Assembly: GCA_965219405.1 (NCBI GenBank)
Contig: OZ244736.1
Coordinates: 1,612,001 to 1,676,000 of the forward strand
Direction of reading: 5' to 3'
From: VXMO01 sp965219405
Lineage (GTDB): Bacteria > Chloroflexota > Dehalococcoidia > UBA6926
Length of the DNA: 64,000 nucleotides
The notes below the pieces were generated by a model that made no database searches, was not told the origin of the DNA, and saw only the letters and a list, made by a program, of their open reading frames with translations. Positions within the stretch are counted from its first letter, which is position 1. Each line of letters starts with the position of its first letter. The position numbers were made by a program, and so were the translations under genes. Positions 8,881 through 16,594 of the stretch are shown here, one piece after another.

Positions 8881-9243
8881 ATGTCGGACAGGGTCTGTAT
8901 CAGCCTCACTCACGCCGGTGATGATCCCGACCGCACAACGGTCGCATTCGTCCTCGCCAACGCCGCGCTCGGCTCCGAGAAAGAGACCGTGGTCTTCCTC
9001 AGCACAGAGGGCGTACGCGTCGCGGAAAAGGGATACGCGGATGACATCAACGAGGAGGGATTCGCACCCCTCTCGCAGCTGATGGACAACTTCATGGAGG
9101 GCGGCGGCCGCATCCTCGTCTGCGCCCCCTGCTTCAACAAGCGCGGCCTCGAGCCTGCCAAGCTCATCGACGGCGCGGATGTCGTTGGCGGCGCGACTCT
9201 CATCGAGTTCATCTCCGAGGGCGTGCCCGTCCTCTCGTACTAG
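8881..9243 (+). CDS. DsrE-family sulfur relay protein
   Basis: A 120-residue cytoplasmic protein of the DsrE/DsrF/YchN fold: strand VCISLTHAGDDPDRTTVAFVLANAAL, a second strand VVFLSTEGVRVAEKG, then LMDNFMEGGGRILVCAPC and the end-strand VVGGATLIEFISEGVPVLSY. Members pass sulfane sulfur via a cysteine near the middle; Cys81 and Cys84 (CAPC, beside FNKRGL) are the candidates. ATG at 8881 is preceded by CGGGAGGAACT, a strong ribosome site. It sits between two TusA-like proteins. DsrE and TusA are known partners in the Tus and Dsr relays, so a shared sulfur path is likely. Confidence 0.85.
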   Translation: MSDRVCISLTHAGDDPDRTTVAFVLANAALGSEKETVVFLSTEGVRVAEKGYADDINEEGFAPLSQLMDNFMEGGGRILVCAPCFNKRGLEPAKLIDGADVVGGATLIEFISEGVPVLSY

Positions 9244-9284
9244 CAGGCATCCACCCTTCGAACTAGCGCAACGAACCTCGAAAA

Positions 9285-10817
9285 ATGGACGCAACCGCGC
9301 AGCACACCCACCGGCCTGACACGACGCTCGACGGCGGCAGCCTCGATTGCGGCGGTGGCCTGCTTCTCCTGATCCGCCGCGCCATCGACCCTCTCCCCCC
9401 CGGCGGCCTCCTTGAAATCCTGTCCACCGATACGACCGTTGAGGTGGAACTCCCCGCATGGAGCCGCATGACCGGCAACGAACTCGTGTCATGGACAAAG
9501 GCCGGCAATCAACGCAGTTTCCTCGTCAGCAAGGGGCCGCTCGCCAACCGAGTAAACGGCCACACAGAAACTGCGCCTCAACAAACGACCCTACGCCCAG
9601 CCGTCGAGGTCTCCATACCCATGTCCCTCCCCGCCCCCTCCCCCGCTCCCGCCGTGACCCCCCTCTCCGTGATGGGCATCGGCAGCTGGCCGCGCCCCGC
9701 GTGGATGCTCCGGGCGATCCATGACCATCTCGAAGGTCGCATGAACGATGAAGAGTTCGCCGAAACTGCCAACGATGCCGTCCGGCTAAGCGCACAGGCC
9801 CAGCAACGAGCCGGCGTCGGTGTCCTCACAGATGGTGAACAGCGCCGCGACAACTACGTCAGCTTCGTCGGCGGCCTCCTGGACAACTCCCAGCTGATCC
9901 CCCTCACGGACCTCGCCGCCATGGTGGACGACTCCGAGGAGTTCGAGCGGGAGCTAGCAGCCCTTGATGTGCCCGCATCCAGCGTCCGCCACCCCGTCGT
10001 TTACGGCCGCCTCGGACGCAGCGATTCCCTCGCCGTCCATGAACTGGAATTTGCCAAACAGCTGGCGGACGGCCTGCCGGTCAAGGTTGCCCTGCCCGGC
10101 CCCTATTTGTTAACTCGCACCATGTGGCTTGATTGCCTCCGTGAAAGCCCCTACACCACCCGCGAGGAACTCGCAGAAGACGTGGTCCGCGTCCTCCGCG
10201 AGGAGGCCCACTATCTGCTCGCAGCCGGCGCATCCATCGTCCAATTCGATGAGCCGGTGCTGACTGAGGTCGTACATGGCTCGTCACGCGCCCGCCGCAG
10301 CTTCATGTGCGGCGCGCTCAGCGAACGGTACGACACCGCCACCGAACTCGGTTTCGCCCAGGAACTCCTGGCGCAGGTCACACGCGGCTTGCCCCGTGAC
10401 CGACTCGCCATGCACGTCTGCCGCGGCAACTGGACGTCGGACGAAATCGCAGCCCTCACCGGCGACTATGCCCCCCTCATCGATCTCCTCTCAGCCGTCG
10501 ATGTTGGCACTCTTTTCCTTGAATTGAGCACCGAGCGAGCGGGCGAAATCGAAGTCCTTGCCGGTCTCCCCAACGACAAGCGCATCGGCGTCGGCATCGT
10601 CAATCCCAAGTCCCCGGAGATTGAGGAGCCCGACCAGCTCGATGCTCGCATCCGCCGCGCCATCGATGTATTCGGCGCACACCGCGTACTCCTCACCCCC
10701 GACTGCGGATTCGCCACCTTCGCCGACAACCCCGTCTCCTCCGCGGCCATCGCCGAGGCCAAACTCCAGGCCATAGCAGAAGCCCGCAACCGCATCGCTA
10801 CATCCGCCCGCCTCTAG
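9285..10817 (+). CDS. TusA-like domain fused to core MetE-type methionine synthase
   Basis: A 510-residue fusion. Residues about 13-85 repeat the TusA-like fold of the gene two upstream (LDCGGGLLLLIRRAI with Cys22, PGGLLEIL, VELPAWSRMTGNELVSW). A proline/alanine-rich linker (about 95-125) leads to a cobalamin-independent methionine synthase catalytic barrel from SVMGIGSWPRP (about 128) to the end. All four zinc ligands of MetE are present: His377 and Cys379 (MHVCRGNW), Glu413 (LFLELSTERAGE), Cys474 (LLTPDCGF). FDEP (321-324) is also conserved. The MetE N-terminal domain and folate-polyglutamate tail region are missing, as in core MetE proteins. The methyl donor is therefore uncertain. Fusion plus operon suggests sulfur delivery to, or regulation of, methionine or thiol methylation. 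Confidence 0.85.
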   Translation: MDATAQHTHRPDTTLDGGSLDCGGGLLLLIRRAIDPLPPGGLLEILSTDTTVEVELPAWSRMTGNELVSWTKAGNQRSFLVSKGPLANRVNGHTETAPQQTTLRPAVEVSIPMSLPAPSPAPAVTPLSVMGIGSWPRPAWMLRAIHDHLEGRMNDEEFAETANDAVRLSAQAQQRAGVGVLTDGEQRRDNYVSFVGGLLDNSQLIPLTDLAAMVDDSEEFERELAALDVPASSVRHPVVYGRLGRSDSLAVHELEFAKQLADGLPVKVALPGPYLLTRTMWLDCLRESPYTTREELAEDVVRVLREEAHYLLAAGASIVQFDEPVLTEVVHGSSRARRSFMCGALSERYDTATELGFAQELLAQVTRGLPRDRLAMHVCRGNWTSDEIAALTGDYAPLIDLLSAVDVGTLFLELSTERAGEIEVLAGLPNDKRIGVGIVNPKSPEIEEPDQLDARIRRAIDVFGAHRVLLTPDCGFATFADNPVSSAAIAEAKLQAIAEARNRIATSARL

Positions 10818-10834
10818 GGACACCGCGCCCGCTC

Positions 10835-10893
10835 ACTCCCGTTCACCCTGAGCGCAACTCACCCGTTTACCCTGAGCGTAGTCGAAGGGTCGC
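10835..10893 (+). repeat. TTCACCCTGAGC-family repeats between operons
   Basis: Two imperfect copies of the TTCACCCTGAGCG...GTCGAAGGG motif lie back to back in the 123-base spacer before hemW (one copy at about 10843, the second TTTACCCTGAGCGTAGTCGA at about 10865). They are non-coding and in the same orientation as the copy near 8469. Confidence 0.7.
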
Positions 10894-10940
10894 CCCATCC
10901 CACCCGCTATACTGAACCCGCACATGGAGCAAACAACCGA

Positions 10941-12239
10941 ATGACGGCCCAACACCAATCGCTCCCCCTCGCCCTCTACGTCCACATCCCCTTCTGCCGC
11001 TTCAAGTGCTTCTACTGCGATTTCAACACCTACGCCGGCATCGAAAATCTCATCCCTGATTTCGTCACCGCCCTCACCACCGAGATCCGCCGATGGCGCG
11101 AGGCCCTGAATCGTGCCAACATCTCTCCCAGAACCGAGACAATCTTCTTCGGCGGCGGCACCCCGTCCCTCCTGACACCTGCTCAGGTCGAAGACATCCT
11201 GCGTACCTTCACGCCCAAACTGGACTTCCGCCAAGACATCGAAATCTCCATGGAGGTCAACCCCGAAAGCGTCACACGTGAGTTCGTCCGCGATGTCATG
11301 TCCCTCGGCGTCAACCGTTTCAGCATGGGCGCGCAGAGCTTTGACGCCTCGGAACTGCAGATGCTCGGGCGGCTCCACGATGTGGGCGGCGTCGAACGCG
11401 CCATGAACGCCCTCCGCGCCGGTGGCGCGAACAACGTCAACCTCGACCTCATGTACGGCCTACCCCGCCAGACCCTCAAAACGTGGAAGTCCAGCCTCGA
11501 TGGCGCGCTGAAACTCGCCCCGGAGCACCTGTCCCTCTACGCCCTCACCGTCGAGGAATCGACACCGTTCCACGGGTGGGTGGAGTCCGGCCGCCTGCCA
11601 ATGCCAGACCCCGATCTCGCCGCCGATATGTACGAGATGGCCGAACAGCGCATGGCGCAAGCCGGCCTTGAGCAATACGAAATCTCCAACTGGGCGCGCC
11701 CCGGCCATGAATGCCGACACAATCTCGCCTACTGGTTCAACAACCGCTTCCTCGGGTTCGGCCCCGGCGCCCATTCCCACATGTTCGGCGCGCGCTTCTC
11801 CGTCATGCGCCAGCCACGCGGCTACATCGAGCGCATGGCCGAGCTGTCAAAGCAGCCCCTCTCGGAATTCAACCCGCTGCCGCCGTCAGAGGGTCCCCTT
11901 GACCACGCCGACTACATCAACCACATCGCCCCCATCGACTCCGTTGACCCCTACACGGACTCCATGCGCAAAGCCGAAACGCTGGTGCTAGGCCTGAGGC
12001 TCAACCGAGGCGTCCATGACGATGACTACGCAAACCGATTCGGCGCAACGCCCGACACCCTATTCGGCCCCGCCATCCAAGAATCCATAGCCGACGGCCT
12101 CCTCGAGAGAACCACTGACGACCTCAGCGAACCAAACAATCGCACCGACGACGAACGAACCGGCAGCACCCTCCGCCTAACCCCCCGAGGCCGCCTCCTC
12201 TCCAACGAAGTCTTCGTCCGCATCATGTCGTCAGCCTGA
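10941..12239 (+). CDS. hemW: Radical SAM heme chaperone / HemN-like protein
   Basis: Radical SAM protein of the HemW/HemN family. Cys19, Cys23 and Cys26 form the CxxxCxxC cluster motif (FCRFKCFYCDF), followed by FFGGGTPSLL, MEVNPESV, GVNRFSMGAQSF, NVNLDLMYGLPRQT and HNLAYWFNNRFLGFGPGAHS. At 432 residues it fits HemW, which transfers heme to acceptor proteins, better than the longer coproporphyrinogen dehydrogenase HemN. It lacks HemN's N-terminal extension. ATG at 10941 places the cluster motif at residue 19, typical for HemW. Many databases still label it oxygen-independent coproporphyrinogen oxidase. Confidence 0.9.
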   Translation: MTAQHQSLPLALYVHIPFCRFKCFYCDFNTYAGIENLIPDFVTALTTEIRRWREALNRANISPRTETIFFGGGTPSLLTPAQVEDILRTFTPKLDFRQDIEISMEVNPESVTREFVRDVMSLGVNRFSMGAQSFDASELQMLGRLHDVGGVERAMNALRAGGANNVNLDLMYGLPRQTLKTWKSSLDGALKLAPEHLSLYALTVEESTPFHGWVESGRLPMPDPDLAADMYEMAEQRMAQAGLEQYEISNWARPGHECRHNLAYWFNNRFLGFGPGAHSHMFGARFSVMRQPRGYIERMAELSKQPLSEFNPLPPSEGPLDHADYINHIAPIDSVDPYTDSMRKAETLVLGLRLNRGVHDDDYANRFGATPDTLFGPAIQESIADGLLERTTDDLSEPNNRTDDERTGSTLRLTPRGRLLSNEVFVRIMSSA

Positions 12240-12543
12240 CCATCACACCCGTTCAACCTGAGCCCTCCCCCGCTCACCCTGAGCGCAGTCGAAGGGCCAC
12301 CCCTCCGTCATTCCCGCGAAAGCGGGAATCCAGAAAATGGAGTGTAACCAAACTCCACAATGCCAATCGAGCGCCTCCCCACGGTCATTCCGAGCGCCAC
12401 TACTCTGTCATTCCGAGCGCAGCCGAGGAATCTAAAACCTCCATCGGGCCAACCAACCCCCGTAACACCCCCACCCCCGTTCACCCTGAGCGCAATGAAG
12501 AATCAAAAAACCCGCTTGCCTTCTCTTATGCCTTCGTCAGCGG
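12240..12543. repeat. Gene-free stretch with three repeat families
   Basis: The 304 bases after hemW contain a TTCAACCTGAGC copy (12250), CTCACCCTGAGCGCAGTCGA (12271), GTCATTCCCGCGAAAGCGGG (12307), two GTCATTCCGAGCGC copies (about 12384 and 12408) and another TTCACCCTGAGCGCA (12480). No gene is visible. Confidence 0.75.
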
Positions 12544-13137
12544 TCAGGGTTTGCGCCGGTAGTCCGTTGGATCGAGGCAGGCATCATACATCGCCTTGTC
12601 AATATGAATCCATGTAGTGCCGGGCACACCACGCCGTGAAATGCCGGATCCGAATGGAAAAGCAGATTCAAAGACGAGTTGGCGGCCTTGATTCTTCGCG
12701 ATCTGCTTGGATAATGCTACGGCGGGGCCAAAATCGCTGTCCTGACTTACGATGATCGCAACCTCAAAGCGTTGTTCATATGTGGCCCTGATGAGGTCGA
12801 TAGCCAGGCTGACGTCGACACCTTTCTCCTGCCCGCCGGTGTTTACGCTCCCACGATAAACGTATACGCCCCGGTTCCTGAGAAACCGTAGCTTGTTCGT
12901 CCAGAAATCGTGCCAGAATCCCGGAGGATTGCCGGAGGTGGCAGCGGGAACTCCCGTGTAGAATCGCGTCTCGGATAGCTCTCTTTCGCGCTCACGCGCT
13001 GTAAGCGCCATTGCCAGCTTCTCAACGTCATAGCTGGGCCACACATAAGGCGTGGTGGCGCGCGCAGGTTCGGTTGCCCATGCCAATCTCGCGAGGTGGA
13101 ACAGGTTTTGTCCGTCGAAGAAAACGATGGTTCTCAT
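12544..13137 (-). CDS. NYN-domain (LabA/DUF88-like) protein, putative RNase
   Basis: A 197-residue single-domain NYN (PIN-like) protein, a family of metal-dependent RNases. Conserved acidic positions are visible: Asp8 in IVFFDGQNLF, Asp108 and Asp114 in GVDVSLAIDL, and Asp133/Asp135 in IIVSQDSDFGPAV, in the order used for the active site. It ends with WIHIDKAMYDACLD. The start ATG at 13137 is supported by the motif at the very N-terminus. The gene lies alone between repeat clusters and beside the restriction-modification gene; NYN proteins often occur with defence genes, but a link here is conjecture. Confidence 0.85.
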   Translation of the reverse strand: MRTIVFFDGQNLFHLARLAWATEPARATTPYVWPSYDVEKLAMALTARERERELSETRFYTGVPAATSGNPPGFWHDFWTNKLRFLRNRGVYVYRGSVNTGGQEKGVDVSLAIDLIRATYEQRFEVAIIVSQDSDFGPAVALSKQIAKNQGRQLVFESAFPFGSGISRRGVPGTTWIHIDKAMYDACLDPTDYRRKP

Positions 13138-13263
13138 GATAAGAACACCCGCCCGGGGAATCAGGCGAAAGCCTTGTCCAGCGGGCGGGGAATAAGTACA
13201 AACACTCTACGCTAAACAGTATGACGTGTCAAACCATCTGAGATAGTTGGCGTCAACCACCCT

Positions 13264-13291
13264 CGTCATTCCCGCGAAAGCGGGAATCCAG
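13264..13291 (+). repeat. Palindromic repeat (GTCATTCCCGCG family)
   Basis: GTCATTCCCGCGAAAGCGGG followed by AATCCAG, with arms pairing around GAAA. It is identical in its core to the copy at 12307 and lies in the spacer between the NYN gene and the restriction-modification gene. Confidence 0.8.
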
Positions 13292-13336
13292 TGCGCCATT
13301 CCCACCCACCCCCCGCCAACCCGCCTATAATCAACC

Positions 13337-16300
13337 ATGCCCAGCACACCACCGGATACCCCCCTCAGCCCCGATGACCCAACCGCCCGCGCAGCGGCCG
13401 CAGCCATCCTGCGCCGCCACGAAGCCGGTGAAGCCGAAGCCAACATCACCAGCGCCGTCCGCGATTTCCTCATTACGACGAGACTAGCTACCGCCGACGA
13501 GATCGTCGAAGAGAATCCGCCGTCCGATGGCTCACGTCGCGCCGTAGACTTGACCGCCCTCGATACATTCATTGAGTCCAAGCGTCGTATCGGAACAGGC
13601 CGGGGATTCAGCCCCGATCCCGGCTACGTCAAACAGCTTGATGACTACCTGGCCGAATCAGAGAAGCCGGGCCGCATGGGCATCCTCACGGACGGCAAGC
13701 ACTGGTTGTTGCGTTGGCAAGGACTGGGTGAGGTCAAGACGACCCCGCCATACGGCTTTGTGCTGGAGAGCGCCGACAAGTGGATCCTTCTCTACGAGTG
13801 GCTGCGTGATCAGGCGCTTGTCGCGCTCCAGAACATCGAGCCGACGCGCGGTGACATTGAGAAGCATTTTGGCATCAACAGCCCCCGCTATCTGCAGGAC
13901 ATTGACGCGCTTCGAACCTTGTACGAAAGCGCGCGAGACAACGAGAGCATCGCCGTCAAACGCCGCCTCTGGCAGGACCTCCTCCGCACGGCCCTCGGTG
14001 AGATCGCTCAGGACGACGCAGCGATGGACGACTTGTTCATCCGCCACACCTATCTCACCACCGTCATCGGCATCGTCGTCCAGGCGTCGTTCGGCATTGA
14101 TATTCGTGGCCTTGCGGAAACCCGGCCCGATGACCTTGTTCTCGGCCAGAAATTCCGCAGTGATACCGGCCTTGAGGGCGTCATAGAGTCCGACTTCTTT
14201 GCGTGGCCGACCGAGGTTGGCGCGGACACCTTTCTCAGGCAGTTGGCGCGTCGCATCGCGCGATTTGATTGGCTGAAAGCGCCGACGGATGTTGCCGCCA
14301 TCCTCTATGAGACCGTGATTCCCCCCGCTGAGCGCCGCCAACTCGGCGAGTACTACACGCCCCACTGGCTCGCCCGCGCCATGGTGCGCGAGATCGTCAC
14401 CGACCCGCTCAACCAGCGCGTCCTTGACCCCGCCTGCGGCTCCGGCACCTTCCTTGCGGAGGCCATCGCGCACTTCATCGAAGCGGCTGACAACAACCCC
14501 GATCCTCGCGATACCTATACCGCCTCCGAACTTCTCAATCGCCTGCGTGACCGCGTCATGGGCATTGATGTGCATCCCGTCGCCGTCCACCTTGCACGCG
14601 CCGCATGGGTACTCGCCGCCAAGCCCCTGTTCGACCGCGCGGCCAAAGAGGGCGTGACTACCACTCGTTCCGCCCCCGTGTATCTGGGCGACGCGCTCCA
14701 ACTGCGATTCCGTACCGGCGACATGTTCGCGGACCGTGACGTGACCATCCAGGTTGGGGACGGGACGGAACTGACTTTCCCAGTGTCCCTCGTGAGCCGC
14801 GCGGAGAACTTTGACAATGTCATCGCGGACGCGACGAGCGCGATTGAGGCGGGAGATGATCCGCTATTCGTCCTGGAACAGGCAGGCGTCTTTGAGGATG
14901 AGCGCCCCACGCTGGAGCGGACCATCAAGGAGCTAAAGCGGCTTCATGATGAGGGCCGCGACCATATATGGGCGTACTACACGCGCAACATGGTGAGACC
15001 CGTTGCCCTCGCGCGGCAGGGCGTGGACATCATCATCGGCAATCCGCCCTGGATCAACTACAACAAGACCGTCAGCGAGCTTCGCAGAGGGCTTGAGCAA
15101 CTCAGCAAGCACACCTACGGAATCTGGCAGGGCGGGCGTCACGCCCCCAATCAGGATGTGGGGGGGCTGTTCTACACACGATGCGTCGACCAATATCTGA
15201 AGGACGACGGTGTCATCGGGATGGTGCTACCGCACAGCGCGCTGCAGACTGGCCACTACAGCAAGTGGCGGACTGGCAGGTGGAAGGCCACACGTGACGG
15301 AGCAATGCTTGCCATTGATTTCACGCACAAGCTCGCGTGGGACTTGGAACGGCTCGAGCCCAACACGTTTTTCCCCGTGCCCGCGGCAGTCGTCTTCGCT
15401 CGAAGGGTGGGGCGTACGTCAGAGGCTCTGCCTAAAGCGCTTGTCGGGAAGATTGAGCGCTGGATTGGGAGAGCCGGAGCGGACACCGTCAAGCGCGAGA
15501 GCGTTGCGATCACAGATACCTCCACGGAAGGTGAATCTCCTTACGCACAGCGCGCGCGAAGAGGTGCCGACATTTTTCCTCGGGTACTTATGCTCGTCGA
15601 GGAGACGACGAGCTCGGCCGTTATTCGTGCGGGCGAAACCACTGTGGTCAACCCGCGCCGTGGCTCACAAGAGAAGGCACCGTGGAAAAACCTTGACTTA
15701 AGGAACATCACGGGCCAAACCATCGAGACAGCTCACGTCTATGACATCCACTTGGGCGAGACGTTGGTTCCGTTCATGATGCTTGACCCACTCAAAACCG
15801 CGCTCCCAATTCGTCGTGGTGAGGCGAAGATTGCCAAGGATGCGACTATCGAAGCAGGGATTAGGCCCTCTGCGATGGAGCGAAGAATGCGGGAACGGTG
15901 GAAGTTTGTAAGCCGCATGTGGGAAGAAAACAAGAGTGCATCAAACAAGCTATCTATTGTCGACCGAATCGATTATCATCGGGGGCTCTCGGACCAACTC
16001 TCTTGGCAGCAAAACCCCGGCGGCACGCCGATTCGAATAGCCTATGCTGCTGCGGGGACCCCAACCGCCGCGTTTCTTGATGAACCTGCCGCCTTGCTTG
16101 ATGAAACTTGCTACTGGGTTAGAGTTCGGAATTCCATGGAAGGAAACTTCCTACTCGCAATCATCAATAGTAATACGTTGTTTGCGGAGGTCGAATCATT
16201 GATGGCAAAGGGGCAGTTCGGCGCCCGCCACCTCCACAAGCAACTCTGGAAACTGCCAATACCAGAGTTTAACGAAGGCATCCCCCTCCACCGAAACCTC

Positions 16301-16477
16301 GCCCAAGCAGGCGAAGCTGCCGCCGCAGGCGTGCAGACCGTCCTCAACCATCTCCGAGAGGAACGCGGGGACAAACTCACCGTCACCATCGCCCGCCGCG
16401 AAATCCGCAAGTGGCTGAGAGACTCCAAAGAGGGCGCCAACGTAGAGCAGCTCGTCAAGAAACTCCTGAACCCCTAG
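13337..16477 (+). CDS. Single-polypeptide restriction-modification enzyme (type IIG-like, N6-adenine)
   Basis: A 1046-residue protein combining cleavage and methylation. Near the N-terminus, RRAVDLTALDTFIESKRR gives Asp71...Glu80-x-Lys82, a PD-(D/E)XK nuclease core. A helical stretch follows. The methylase begins at GEYYTPHWLARAMV, with SAM motif I LDPACGSGTFLAEAI (about residue 363) and catalytic motif IV IIIGNPPWINY (about 565), the NPPW type of N6-adenine methylases. The C-terminal 400 residues probably hold the target recognition domain (GQFGARHLHKQLWKLPIPEF). No separate R, S or M gene is adjacent, which fits a one-gene type II system. Protection of host DNA and cleavage of foreign DNA are inferred from the family. 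The active site residues appear intact. Confidence 0.88.
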   Translation: MPSTPPDTPLSPDDPTARAAAAAILRRHEAGEAEANITSAVRDFLITTRLATADEIVEENPPSDGSRRAVDLTALDTFIESKRRIGTGRGFSPDPGYVKQLDDYLAESEKPGRMGILTDGKHWLLRWQGLGEVKTTPPYGFVLESADKWILLYEWLRDQALVALQNIEPTRGDIEKHFGINSPRYLQDIDALRTLYESARDNESIAVKRRLWQDLLRTALGEIAQDDAAMDDLFIRHTYLTTVIGIVVQASFGIDIRGLAETRPDDLVLGQKFRSDTGLEGVIESDFFAWPTEVGADTFLRQLARRIARFDWLKAPTDVAAILYETVIPPAERRQLGEYYTPHWLARAMVREIVTDPLNQRVLDPACGSGTFLAEAIAHFIEAADNNPDPRDTYTASELLNRLRDRVMGIDVHPVAVHLARAAWVLAAKPLFDRAAKEGVTTTRSAPVYLGDALQLRFRTGDMFADRDVTIQVGDGTELTFPVSLVSRAENFDNVIADATSAIEAGDDPLFVLEQAGVFEDERPTLERTIKELKRLHDEGRDHIWAYYTRNMVRPVALARQGVDIIIGNPPWINYNKTVSELRRGLEQLSKHTYGIWQGGRHAPNQDVGGLFYTRCVDQYLKDDGVIGMVLPHSALQTGHYSKWRTGRWKATRDGAMLAIDFTHKLAWDLERLEPNTFFPVPAAVVFARRVGRTSEALPKALVGKIERWIGRAGADTVKRESVAITDTSTEGESPYAQRARRGADIFPRVLMLVEETTSSAVIRAGETTVVNPRRGSQEKAPWKNLDLRNITGQTIETAHVYDIHLGETLVPFMMLDPLKTALPIRRGEAKIAKDATIEAGIRPSAMERRMRERWKFVSRMWEENKSASNKLSIVDRIDYHRGLSDQLSWQQNPGGTPIRIAYAAAGTPTAAFLDEPAALLDETCYWVRVRNSMEGNFLLAIINSNTLFAEVESLMAKGQFGARHLHKQLWKLPIPEFNEGIPLHRNLAQAGEAAAAGVQTVLNHLREERGDKLTVTIARREIRKWLRDSKEGANVEQLVKKLLNP

Positions 16478-16594
16478 CCCCACACCCCCCCACCCTGAGC
16501 CTGTCGAAGAGCCACCCCCCCTATTTGCCAATGGCAAACCCCCAACCCGCCCGCCTATACTGCCAACACACGCCCAGACGCAGCAGGAAGGCAC

